A program made the translations under genes and the position numbers. Shown piece after piece: positions 36,404-44,581 of a stretch of 64,000 nucleotides of DNA. How positions within the stretch are numbered: the first letter of the stretch is position 1; the number at the start of each line of letters is the position of its first letter. The notes beneath the pieces were generated by a model. The model searched no databases and was not told the DNA's origin. It saw only the letters and a program-made list of their open reading frames with translations. The stretch comes from Pseudomonas sp. FP2196 (GTDB lineage Bacteria > Pseudomonadota > Gammaproteobacteria > Pseudomonadales > Pseudomonadaceae). The DNA is taken from contig NZ_CP117445.1 of assembly GCF_030687715.1 (NCBI RefSeq), forward strand, positions 5,666,501 to 5,730,500, written 5' to 3'.

Positions 36404-37624
36404 TTAAGCCGCATCGCGCTTGGCGTCGTTGCGGTAAGCCTCTACCGCCGCGATCAAGGCCTGAAGAATCTCCGCGCTCTCGCCAATCACCGACAGGTCG
36501 GCGCGTTTGATCATGTCGCAACCCGGATCAAGGTTGATCGCCACCACCTTGTCGCAGGCACCAATGCCTTGCAGATGCTGGATCGCCCCGGAAATCCCCA
36601 CGGCAACATACACCCGCGCGGTGACCCAGGTGCCGGACGCGCCGACCTGCCGGTCGCGAGCCATGAAGCCGTCGTCCACCGCCACTCGCGAGGCACCTTC
36701 GGTGGCGCCCAATGCGGCCGCGGTGTGGTGGAACAGCGCCCAGTCCTTGACCCCGTTGCCGCCGGAGAAAATGAATTCGGCCTCGGCCATCGGAATCGCT
36801 GCCGGATCGACTGCCACCGCGCCGAGATCTTCAATGCGCGACAGACTGCGCGCGACACTTGTGGATAACTCCACGGCCAGCGCTTCGTGACGGGTTTCAC
36901 TGACCGGCTCGGCACACTCCGCCGAGGCCAGGATCAAGCGGGCAACGGGACGCGCGAGGTCTTGCAGGCCCGCACCGGCGCGGCCGATGCACTCCTGATC
37001 CTTGACCTGCCAAACCCGCGTGGCCGGGCGTTCGCCCAACGCCGCAGCAAAGCGTCGACCCAGTTCACCGCCACCGCTGCGGCTGTCCGGCAGCAGCCAG
37101 TGACGCGGGTTGAACTGGTTATCCACAGCGCGCAAACCTTGCACGCGTTGCTCCGGTGCATAACCGCTGAATTCTTCGCCCTCCAGCACCAGCAAGCGAT
37201 CGACGCCTGCGGTGGCGAAGGCGTTTTCCTTGTGCTCGCCGAAGACCACGGCCAACACCGCGCCGTCCTTGCCGGCAAGTTGATGGGCGAGGCCGAGCAA
37301 ATCGCGGTCGTGGCTGCTCAGGCGGCCGCCGACCATGTCCGGCACCACGCTGATGTAGAACGCCGGGGCCGGCACTTGATGCAGCGGCAATTGCACTTCA
37401 ACCGTGGCCGAGCGTTTGACCGCCCCGCCCTGCTGCGCGCCGCTGCGGTCGATCCGTTTGATGCCGTTGGGGCCGATAAAACCAATGCCATGCAGATTCT
37501 TGCGGATGACCCCGTTAGGACCCATCCAGCTGTGCTGCGCCGGTTGCATGGCCGCGTGCAGCGGGTGCAGACGGTTGCGTGCGATCCATTCGGCGCGCGG
37601 GTCGCGGCGGATAATGTCGCTCAT
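36404..37624 (-). CDS. etfA: Electron transfer flavoprotein alpha subunit with N-terminal extension
   Basis: A 406-aa protein. The C-terminal third has the ETF-alpha FAD domain: GASGTWVTARVYVAVGISGA, IQHLQGIG, then VVAINLDPGCDMIKRADLSV. Typical ETF alpha is about 310-320 residues. Here about 85 extra N-terminal residues (MSDIIRRDPRAEWIARNRLH..., then GPNGVIRKNLHGIGFIGPNG) are rich in Arg and His and contain two similar GPNGxxR/K segments. The start codon overlaps the dgcB stop by one base, so the extension is probably real. It works with EtfB as electron acceptor for DgcAB. Confidence 0.88.
   Translation of the reverse strand: MSDIIRRDPRAEWIARNRLHPLHAAMQPAQHSWMGPNGVIRKNLHGIGFIGPNGIKRIDRSGAQQGGAVKRSATVEVQLPLHQVPAPAFYISVVPDMVGGRLSSHDRDLLGLAHQLAGKDGAVLAVVFGEHKENAFATAGVDRLLVLEGEEFSGYAPEQRVQGLRAVDNQFNPRHWLLPDSRSGGGELGRRFAAALGERPATRVWQVKDQECIGRAGAGLQDLARPVARLILASAECAEPVSETRHEALAVELSTSVARSLSRIEDLGAVAVDPAAIPMAEAEFIFSGGNGVKDWALFHHTAAALGATEGASRVAVDDGFMARDRQVGASGTWVTARVYVAVGISGAIQHLQGIGACDKVVAINLDPGCDMIKRADLSVIGESAEILQALIAAVEAYRNDAKRDAA
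36860..36868 (-). other. Perfect DnaA-box sequence within etfA, using a rare TTA codon
   Basis: TTATCCACA on the minus strand, in frame as Leu-Ser-Thr (ELSTS). TTA is a very rare Leu codon in GC-rich Pseudomonas genes, so its use here may reflect a constraint other than coding. Confidence 0.5.
37120..37128 (+). other. Perfect DnaA-box sequence within etfA
   Basis: TTATCCACA on the plus strand, antisense to codons for AVDN in etfA. The rightmost member of the seven-box cluster. Confidence 0.5.
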
Positions 37625-39573
37625 CAGTGGGCCTCCGCGGGTTCACGTTTGGCCGGCGTGGTCGGCTTGCTTGGCGCGGCGTCTTCGAGCAGCGCGTCGG
37701 CCACCAGTTCGGCGATGTCCTTGATCAGCGGACGCGGTTCGACCACGCCTTCGAGCATCGCCGTGCACTGCGGACAACCCACGGCCACCAGCTCGGCACC
37801 GGTCTCGCGGATGTCGTCCATGCGCATGTCGGGAATCCGCTGTTTGCCCGGAATGTCGGTGATCGGTGCGCCGCCACCGCCGCCGCAGCAGCGCGAACGG
37901 AAGCCCGAACGTTGCATCTCTTTCACTTCGATACCCAGCGCACGCAGCACTTCACGCGGTGCTTCGTACTCGCCGTTGTAGCGGCCGAGGTAGCACGGGT
38001 CGTGATAGGTCACGCTGTTGCCTTTGTGCTGACCGAGGTTGAGCGCGCCGGCCTGGATGATTTCCGCCATGTAAGTGCTGTGATGCTGCACCAGGTAGTT
38101 GCCATCGAAGGCGCCGTATTCATTTTTCAGCACATGGAAACTGTGCGGATCGCAGGTGACGATGCGGTTGAAGCTGTATTTGGCCAAGGTCTGGATGTTG
38201 CGTTTGGCGAGCAACTGGAAGGTGGCTTCGTCGCCCAGACGACGGGCCACGTCACCGCTGTCGCGCTCTTCCAGGCCCAACACCGCGAAATCGATTTTGG
38301 CTGCTTTCAGCACTTTGACGAACGCCCGCAAGGTGCGCTGGTTGCGCATGTCAAAAGCGCCGTCACCGACCCAGAACAGCACGTCGGTGGATTTCTTCTC
38401 GCTGAGCAGATTGAGGTTCAGATCCGCCGCCCAGTTCATCCGCCCGCCCGGAGCGAAACCGCCGGGGTTGTCGGTGGCGATGAGGTTTTCCAGGACTTCG
38501 GCGCCCTTGTTCGGCGTCGCGCCTTTTTCCAGCGTGAGGTGACGGCGCATGTCGACGATGGCGTCGACGTGCTCGATCATCATCGGGCACTCCTCGACGC
38601 AGGCGCGGCACGTGGTGCATGACCACAGGGTTTCAGCATCGACCAGACCGTTGACGATTGGTTGATGCGGATTGCCGGAATGCTCGCCGATGGGTTTGCC
38701 AGGATACGGGCTACCGGCGAAGTTGGCATCGGTGCCGCCAGCGAGGCCGACGACCATGTCCTGAATCAGCTTTTTCGGGTTCAGCGGCTGGCCGGCAGCG
38801 AAGGCCGGGCACGCCGCTTCGCACTTGCCGCACTGCACGCAGGCGTCGAAGCCGAGCAGTTGGTTCCAGGTGAAATCCTTGGGTTTTTCCACGCCCAGCG
38901 GCGCGGATGGATCGTTCAGATCCAGCGGTTTCAAACCAGTGGAACGGCCACCGCCAAAGCGTTCAGCGCGACGGTGCCAGGCCAGGTGCAGGGCACCGGC
39001 AAAGGCGTGCTTCATCGGGCCGCCCCAAGTCATACCGAAGAACAACTCGGACACACCCCACAGCACACCGACGCCGAGAATCACCGCCAATATCCAGCCG
39101 CCGAAGTTTTCCGGGAGGATCCCGGCCACCGGCAAGGTCACCAGAAAGAACGACGCCGAGAACGCCAGCAGGCTTTTCGGCAAGCGCATCCACGGGCCTT
39201 TCGACAACCGTGCCGGCGGGTTGCGCCGACGCAGGTAAACGAAGATCGCACCGACGAACATCACCGCCGTCATCAGCAGCAAGGCGTAACCGAGGATGCG
39301 GTTATGCAGGCCGAAACCGTGCACCAGAATCGCCAGCACAATCGACGCCACCGCACCGCCGGCCGTGGCCACGTGGGTGTTGGCGATGTATTTATCCCGC
39401 GCCACCACATGGTGCAAGTCGACCATGTAACGCTTGGGCATGGCGAGCAGACCGCCGATCAGGTCGACCTTCGAGGCTCGGCCCCGACGCCACATGGCCA
39501 CCCGCCGCAACGCGCCGAGGACACCAAGGCCCAGGGCTGCGAACAACAGGATTGGAAGAAGGGTGTTCAACAT
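37624..39573 (-). CDS. dgcB: Dimethylglycine catabolism iron-sulfur membrane subunit DgcB
   Basis: A 649-aa membrane Fe-S oxidoreductase. Five or so N-terminal helices (about 1-200) are followed by two 4Fe-4S ferredoxin motifs (CVQCGKCEAACP; CTTCRACVEECP) and CCG-type cysteine domains (YHDPCYLGRYNGEY; SRCCGGGGGAPI; VGCPQCTAMLEG). It presumably links DgcA and ETF to the quinone pool. The MLNTLLPILLFAAL start has GGAG eight bases upstream; an open extension upstream has none. It is separated from dgcA by a REP pair and overlaps etfA by one base. Confidence 0.95.
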   Translation of the reverse strand: MLNTLLPILLFAALGLGVLGALRRVAMWRRGRASKVDLIGGLLAMPKRYMVDLHHVVARDKYIANTHVATAGGAVASIVLAILVHGFGLHNRILGYALLLMTAVMFVGAIFVYLRRRNPPARLSKGPWMRLPKSLLAFSASFFLVTLPVAGILPENFGGWILAVILGVGVLWGVSELFFGMTWGGPMKHAFAGALHLAWHRRAERFGGGRSTGLKPLDLNDPSAPLGVEKPKDFTWNQLLGFDACVQCGKCEAACPAFAAGQPLNPKKLIQDMVVGLAGGTDANFAGSPYPGKPIGEHSGNPHQPIVNGLVDAETLWSCTTCRACVEECPMMIEHVDAIVDMRRHLTLEKGATPNKGAEVLENLIATDNPGGFAPGGRMNWAADLNLNLLSEKKSTDVLFWVGDGAFDMRNQRTLRAFVKVLKAAKIDFAVLGLEERDSGDVARRLGDEATFQLLAKRNIQTLAKYSFNRIVTCDPHSFHVLKNEYGAFDGNYLVQHHSTYMAEIIQAGALNLGQHKGNSVTYHDPCYLGRYNGEYEAPREVLRALGIEVKEMQRSGFRSRCCGGGGGAPITDIPGKQRIPDMRMDDIRETGAELVAVGCPQCTAMLEGVVEPRPLIKDIAELVADALLEDAAPSKPTTPAKREPAEAH

Positions 39574-39620
39574 AGGTGAAGCTCCCACCAGTGCAACCTG
39601 GAGAAACACGATCCGCTTTA

Positions 39621-39712
39621 CTGTGGGAGCGAGCCTGCTCGCGAAAGCGGTGAGTCAGTCGACATCATCGTCAACTGACAGATTGCATTCGCGAGCAGGC
39701 TCGCTCCCACAG
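39621..39712. repeat. REP element pair, family B
   Basis: Inverted pair (TGTGGGAGCGAGCCTGCTCG and complement) between dgcA and dgcB, inside the operon. The loop is related to that of the pair at 35506-35597. Confidence 0.88.
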
Positions 39713-39728
39713 GGTTTGGTGCAAGCCG

Positions 39729-41789
39729 TCAGAAATCCTTGCACAACCGCAGTGCGTCGTAGATCGCGGCGTGTGTGTTGCGCTGCGCCACGCAATCGCC
39801 AATGCGGAACAGCAAGTAGCCGTCACCCGTGGTGCTCAGCGAGGGCTGCGGCTTGATCGCGAACAGGGCGTCGATGTCGATCTGGCCCTTGTTGCGCGAA
39901 CCGTCCTTGAGCCCGTAATACAGCTCTTCGTCCGGGCGCACGCCGTTCTCCACCACCACTTGATCGACCACCCGCTCCTCTTTGGCGCCGGTGTATTCGT
40001 TCTCCAGCACCGCCACGAGCTTGTCGCCTTCGCGGTAGACCTTCTCCAGCATCATGTCGCCGGTCATGATCACTTCTTTCGGGTACATGCTGCGGTAGTA
40101 GGTCGGGAACGACGTACCGCCGATGGCTACGCCCGGTTTGATGTCGTCGGTGACGATCTCGACCTGGCTGCCCTTGTCGGCGAGGAAGTCGGCAACCGAC
40201 ATCCCGGTGAACTCGCAAATGGTGTCGTAGACCAGCACGTTCTTGCCCGGCGCGACTTTGCCGTCGAGCACGTCCCAGCTGCTGACCACCAGCCCTTCGG
40301 CGGCGCCCCAGTGTTCGTTCTGCTCAAGGAACGGATGCCCGCCCACCGCCAGCACGACGACGTCCGGACGCAGATCGAGGATGGTCGCCGCGTCGGCAGC
40401 CGTGCCCAGACGCAGATCGACTTTCAAACGCGCCAGTTCCAGCTGGAACCAGCGAGTGATACCGGCAATCTGGTCGCGCTGTGGTGCTTTCGACGCAGTG
40501 GTGATCTGCCCGCCGATGAATTCTTTTTTCTCGAACAGGGTCACGTCGTGGCCTCGTTCGGCGGCCACACGCGCGGCTTCCATCCCGGCCGGGCCGGCAC
40601 CGACCACCACCACTTTGCGTTTGACGCCCGTGGACTTCTCGATGATGTGCGGCACGCCCATGTATTCACGGGAGGTCGCGGCGTTCTGGATGCACAGCAC
40701 ATCCAGCCCTTGATACTGGCGGTCGATGCAATAGTTGGCGCCGACGCACTGTTTGATCTGATCGACCTGGCCCATCTTGATCTTGGCGATCAGGTGCGGG
40801 TCGGCGATATGGGCGCGGGTCATGCCGACCATGTCGACGTAACCGCCTTCCAGAATGCGCGTGGCCTGGTTCGGGTCCTTGATGTTCTGCGCGTGCAGCA
40901 CCGGCGCTTTCACCACTTCCTTGATACCGGCGGCCAGGTGCAGGAACGGCTCCGGTGGATAACTCATGTTGGGGATAACGTTGGCCAAGGTGTTGTGGGT
41001 GTCGCAACCCGAACCGACCACGCCGATGAAGTCGATCATGCCGGTGTCGTCGTAATACTTGGCGATCTGCTTCATATCTTCGTGGGACAAGCCGTCCGGG
41101 TGGAACTCGTCACCGCACAGACGGATGCCGACGCAGAAATCGTCGCCGACTTCCTTGCGCACAGCCTTGAGCACTTCCAGGCCGAAACGCATGCGGTTCT
41201 CGAAGCTGCCGCCCCATTCATCGGTACGCTTGTTGACGCGCGGGCTCCAGAACTGGTCGATCATGTGCTGGTGCACGGCAGACAGTTCAACGCCGTCCAG
41301 ACCACCGGCCTTGGCTCGCGCCGCAGCGGTGGCGTAGTTGCCGATCACCCGCCAGATTTCTTCTGGCTCGATGGTTTTGCACGTCGCACGGTGTACCGGT
41401 TCACGGATGCCCGACGGCGACAGCAGGGTCGGCCAGTGCTCGCCGTCCCAGCGTGATCGACGGCCCATGTGGGTAATCTGGATCATGATCTTGGCGCCAT
41501 GCTTGTGCATGGCGTCGGCCAGATTCTGGAAGTGCGGGATGATCCGGTCATCTGCCAGATTGACCGATTTCCACCAGCCTTGCGGGCTGTCGATGGCCAC
41601 GCTGGAGGAGCCGCCGCAAATCGCCAGGCCGATGCCGCCCTTGGCTTTCTCTTCGTAGTATTTGACGTAGCGGTCGGTGGTCATGCCGCCGTCGGTCGCA
41701 TAGACCTCGGCGTGCGCGGTACTGAGCACGCGGTTGCGGATGGTCAGTTTGCCGATCTGGATCGGCTGGAACATTGCTTCGAAAGCCAT
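39729..41789 (-). CDS. dgcA: Dimethylglycine demethylase flavoprotein subunit DgcA
   Basis: A 686-aa protein related to trimethylamine/dimethylamine dehydrogenase. Old-yellow-enzyme FMN barrel (1-340; GLDGVELSAVHQHMIDQFWS), then two dinucleotide-binding domains (KVVVVGAGPAGMEAARVAAE). In trimethylamine dehydrogenase four cysteines (345, 348, 351, 364) bind a 4Fe-4S cluster. Here the aligned residues are C348, A351, C354 and C366, so the second ligand is Ala. It oxidises dimethylglycine to sarcosine. A cluster, if present, must use another ligand. Third gene of the operon, 15 bases after the DUF5943 gene. Confidence 0.95.
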   Translation of the reverse strand: MAFEAMFQPIQIGKLTIRNRVLSTAHAEVYATDGGMTTDRYVKYYEEKAKGGIGLAICGGSSSVAIDSPQGWWKSVNLADDRIIPHFQNLADAMHKHGAKIMIQITHMGRRSRWDGEHWPTLLSPSGIREPVHRATCKTIEPEEIWRVIGNYATAAARAKAGGLDGVELSAVHQHMIDQFWSPRVNKRTDEWGGSFENRMRFGLEVLKAVRKEVGDDFCVGIRLCGDEFHPDGLSHEDMKQIAKYYDDTGMIDFIGVVGSGCDTHNTLANVIPNMSYPPEPFLHLAAGIKEVVKAPVLHAQNIKDPNQATRILEGGYVDMVGMTRAHIADPHLIAKIKMGQVDQIKQCVGANYCIDRQYQGLDVLCIQNAATSREYMGVPHIIEKSTGVKRKVVVVGAGPAGMEAARVAAERGHDVTLFEKKEFIGGQITTASKAPQRDQIAGITRWFQLELARLKVDLRLGTAADAATILDLRPDVVVLAVGGHPFLEQNEHWGAAEGLVVSSWDVLDGKVAPGKNVLVYDTICEFTGMSVADFLADKGSQVEIVTDDIKPGVAIGGTSFPTYYRSMYPKEVIMTGDMMLEKVYREGDKLVAVLENEYTGAKEERVVDQVVVENGVRPDEELYYGLKDGSRNKGQIDIDALFAIKPQPSLSTTGDGYLLFRIGDCVAQRNTHAAIYDALRLCKDF

Positions 41790-41804
41790 GGCGGGTTCCT
41801 CGAC

Positions 41805-42335
41805 TTACAACGGCTTGACGGTGAACAGGCCGTCGTCGTGGCCTTCTTCGGAGCCACCGTAGACTTGCTCGGCAACCGTGCGAATCTTGCTGCCGCGCGC
41901 CTCAAGAATCTGATCCATGGCCCCGGCAAACCAACCGGTGAACATGTAATCGACCTTGCGCCCGACCTTGCCGTAGACGTAGACGAACGCCGAGTGTTCG
42001 AGCTTGACGCTGGCGGTGCCTTTGTCGAGGTCGATGTCCTGAATCTTGAACAGGCCCCAACCACGCTGCGACAGGCGCTTCATGTAGTGCTCGAACACCG
42101 CGACGCCTTCCAGACCGTGACATTCAGCTTCTTTTTCACACCAGTGCCAGGCGGATTTGTAGCCGGCCTTGTAGAGGATCTCGGCGTACGCTTCGGCGCC
42201 CAGTACTTCCTCGATGCCCATGTGGTTGTTGACGAAAAAGTGGCGCGGCACGTACAGCATCGGCAGGGCGTCGGAGGTCCAGACACCGGTCTCGCTGTCG
42301 ACTTCGATTGGCAATTGCGGGGCGATCTTGGCCAT
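41805..42335 (-). CDS. DUF5943 protein of the dimethylglycine operon
   Basis: A 176-aa cytosolic protein matching P. aeruginosa PA5397 (from memory), with a V4R-like fold suggested by HGLEGVAVFEHYMKRLSQRG and the aromatic/Cys-containing YKSAWHWCEKEAECHG. Two Cys and a His in that segment could bind a metal or small molecule. It is always found just before dgcA, so a role in dimethylglycine demethylation or in handling its methyl product is likely, but its biochemistry is unknown. Confidence 0.82.
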   Translation of the reverse strand: MAKIAPQLPIEVDSETGVWTSDALPMLYVPRHFFVNNHMGIEEVLGAEAYAEILYKAGYKSAWHWCEKEAECHGLEGVAVFEHYMKRLSQRGWGLFKIQDIDLDKGTASVKLEHSAFVYVYGKVGRKVDYMFTGWFAGAMDQILEARGSKIRTVAEQVYGGSEEGHDDGLFTVKPL

Positions 42336-42413
42336 GGAAACTTAACTCCAGAAAATTTGGTTTGTTGCCCCCGGCGCGGACGGCCGGAGGAAAGGATTCA
42401 GAAGTGCAGCGGC

Positions 42414-43391
42414 TTATTCGCCCCAGACGTCCTTGAGGACGTTCACCCAGTTCTCGCCCATGATCTTGCGCACCACGCGCTCGGAATGGCCGCGCTTGAG
42501 CAGGGTTTCGGTCAGGTTCGGGAATTCGCCGACGGTGCGGATGCCCAGCGGGTTGATGATCTTGCCGAAGCTGGTCAGACGGCGGGCGTAGCCCTTGTCG
42601 TGGGTCAGGTATTCGAAGAAATCCTGGCCATGGCCCTGGGTGAAGTCGGTGCCGATGCCGATGGAATCTTCGCCAACGATGTTCATCACGTACTCAATGG
42701 CTTCGGCGTAGTCGTCGATGGTCGAATCGATGCCCTTGGCGAGGAACGGCGCAAACATGGTCACGCCAACAAAACCGCCGTGGTCGGCAATGAACTTGAG
42801 TTCTTCATCGGACTTGTTGCGCGGGTGCTCTTTAAGACCCGACGGCAGGCAGTGGGAATAGCAGACCGGTTTTTTCGATTCGAGGATGACTTCTTCTGAA
42901 GTCTTGGAACCGACGTGGGACAGGTCGCACATGACGCCGACGCGGTTCATCTCGGCGACGATTTCGCGACCGAAACCCGACAGGCCGCCGTCACGCTCGT
43001 AGCAACCGGTGCCGACCAGGTTCTGGGTGTTGTAGCACATCTGCACGATGCCGACGCCAAGCTGCTTGAACACCTCGACATAGCCGATCTGGTCTTCAAA
43101 CGCGTGGGCGTTCTGGAAGCCGAACAGGATGCCGGTCTTGCCCAGCTCCTTGGCTTTGCGGATGTCGGCGGTGGTGCGCACGGGCATTACCAGGTCGCTG
43201 TTTTCGCGGATCAGCTTCTGGCTGGCAGCGATGTTGTTCACGGTCGCCTGAAAGCCTTCCCACACCGACACAGTGCAGTTGGCCGCCGTCAGACCGCCCT
43301 TGCGCATGTCTTCGAACAGCTCGCGGTTCCATTTGGCAATGATCAGACCGTCGATAACGATGCTGTCGGCGTGTAATTCGGCTGGGCTCAT
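42414..43391 (-). CDS. Membrane dipeptidase-family metallohydrolase (dgc operon)
   Basis: A 325-aa amidohydrolase-fold protein of the renal dipeptidase family. The usual N-terminal HxD metal motif is replaced: the N-terminus reads LHADSIVIDGLIIAKWNREL, where the family has DGHxD. Later ligands look kept: CDLSHVGSKTSEEV, CYSHC and GIGTDFTQGHG. The substrate may therefore differ from dipeptides. The start at 43391 is chosen because the extension further upstream lacks family similarity. It heads the dgc operon; its role in dimethylglycine use is unclear. Confidence 0.85.
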   Translation of the reverse strand: MSPAELHADSIVIDGLIIAKWNRELFEDMRKGGLTAANCTVSVWEGFQATVNNIAASQKLIRENSDLVMPVRTTADIRKAKELGKTGILFGFQNAHAFEDQIGYVEVFKQLGVGIVQMCYNTQNLVGTGCYERDGGLSGFGREIVAEMNRVGVMCDLSHVGSKTSEEVILESKKPVCYSHCLPSGLKEHPRNKSDEELKFIADHGGFVGVTMFAPFLAKGIDSTIDDYAEAIEYVMNIVGEDSIGIGTDFTQGHGQDFFEYLTHDKGYARRLTSFGKIINPLGIRTVGEFPNLTETLLKRGHSERVVRKIMGENWVNVLKDVWGE

Positions 43392-43512
43392 CAGGCGTCC
43401 CCTTATTGGCAATTCATGCGCCGAATCGTCTGCCGGCGCTTTGGGGCCAGCATATGCCTCGGTGCAGGGGCGACCGGGTGCAAAAACGACAGGGGAATTG
43501 CCGAAAGCGTCA

Positions 43513-43541
43513 ATCCGCGACAAAGGGTCATCAAGCGACCC
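43513..43541 (+). promoter_or_regulatory. Candidate GbdR operator before the dgc operon
   Basis: ATCCGCGACA (43513-43522), identical to the element before gbcA/gbcB, followed 18 bases on by AAGCGACCCGAC. It lies about 120-150 bases before the first gene of the operon. The orientation relative to that gene is the same as for gbcB. Binding by GbdR is inference. Confidence 0.45.
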
Positions 43542-43625
43542 GACCGGCCACCTGTTCAAGCCCGCAAGCTTGAGCCAGAATCTCCCGCAACCTGGAAACA
43601 CCACTGGATTAGAGCGGCGACATCA

Positions 43626-44027
43626 ATGAAATCGATCTTCCTGGCTTTGGCACTGATTGCGACCGGCGTACACGCCGCCGAAGAGTCCGACAACAACCCG
43701 TGCGACGCGGTAGAAAACGACGTCCAGACCCTGGAATGCTCGACCTACAGCCGCACCACCGCCGAAGACCTGCTCAAGGACAACTACGCCAGCCTCGCCG
43801 AACGCATGCAAACCGCGTACGGCAAGAATCCGGCGCAATTGGCCGACATCACCGCCAAGCTGAAGACGGCTCAGCAGCAGTGGCTGAAGACGCGGGATGC
43901 GGATTGCGCGGTGGAAGCGTTCCCGGCCACCGAAGGTAGCAAGGCGTTCAAGATTGCGCAGAATGACTGTGTGGCGCGGATGAGTGATGAACGGTCGGAG
44001 TTTTTGGAGTCGATTGGGCAGGAGTGA
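43626..44027 (+). CDS. Exported LprI-family (DUF1311) protein
   Basis: A 133-aa protein with a signal peptide (LALALIATGVHA, cleavage near 18) and four Cys in the mature part (NPCDAVENDVQTLECSTYSR; DADCAVEAF; NDCVARMSDER). The layout ending with a RSEFLE helix is typical of the lysozyme-inhibitor LprI/DUF1311 family. It diverges from the dgc operon. Earlier open codons from 43416 are non-conserved. The biological target is unproven. Confidence 0.82.
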   Translation: MKSIFLALALIATGVHAAEESDNNPCDAVENDVQTLECSTYSRTTAEDLLKDNYASLAERMQTAYGKNPAQLADITAKLKTAQQQWLKTRDADCAVEAFPATEGSKAFKIAQNDCVARMSDERSEFLESIGQE

Positions 44028-44074
44028 GTGTCTGATCTGTAAGCTGCACATCTATAGCTAATCAAAGGACACCC

Positions 44075-44491
44075 ATGAACATCTGCGGCATCGAAATCAA
44101 AGGCAGCGAAGCGATCATCGCCGTAGCCTCCCTCGACGGTACGACCCTGAGTCATATCGCCCTCAGCACCAAGAAAATCGCCCTCGACGATGACGACGAA
44201 GCGGCCAACGTCAAACGCTTCGCTGCGCAGGTCGCGTCGTTTGTGCGGGAGAACTCGATTGACCGGATTGCGATCAAGAAGCGCAGCAAGAAGGGCGAGT
44301 TTGCCGGTGGGCCGACGACCTTCAAGATTGAAGGCGTGTTTCAGCTGCTCGATGGTTGTGAGGTGACGTTGCTGTCGCCGCAGACGATCAATGCGCAGGC
44401 CAAGAAGCACAATTTCGAGCTGCCGGGGACGCTGAACAAGTATCAGCATGAGGCTTACAAGGCCGCTTGCTCAGCGCTGGTGAAGAAGTAA
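44075..44491 (+). CDS. DUF3010 family protein
   Basis: A 138-aa cytosolic protein (MNICGIEIKGSEAIIAVASL) with an RNase H-like start and the conserved KKRSKKGEFAGGPTTFKIEG segment. It matches the DUF3010 family found in gammaproteobacteria. It has an AAAGGA site seven bases before the start. Not obviously linked to betaine metabolism; function is unknown. Confidence 0.85.
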   Translation: MNICGIEIKGSEAIIAVASLDGTTLSHIALSTKKIALDDDDEAANVKRFAAQVASFVRENSIDRIAIKKRSKKGEFAGGPTTFKIEGVFQLLDGCEVTLLSPQTINAQAKKHNFELPGTLNKYQHEAYKAACSALVKK

Positions 44492-44501
44492 GCAAACAGC
44501 A

Positions 44502-44579
44502 AGATCAAAAGATCGCAGCCTTCGGCAGCTCCTACAGGGGACCTCATGTAGGAGCTGCCGAAGGCTGCGATCTTTTGAT
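44502..44579. repeat. REP-like inverted repeat, family A
   Basis: Near-perfect facing arms around ACAGGGGACCTCATGT, between the convergent DUF3010 and cdhR genes. Confidence 0.87.
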
Positions 44580-44581
44580 TT

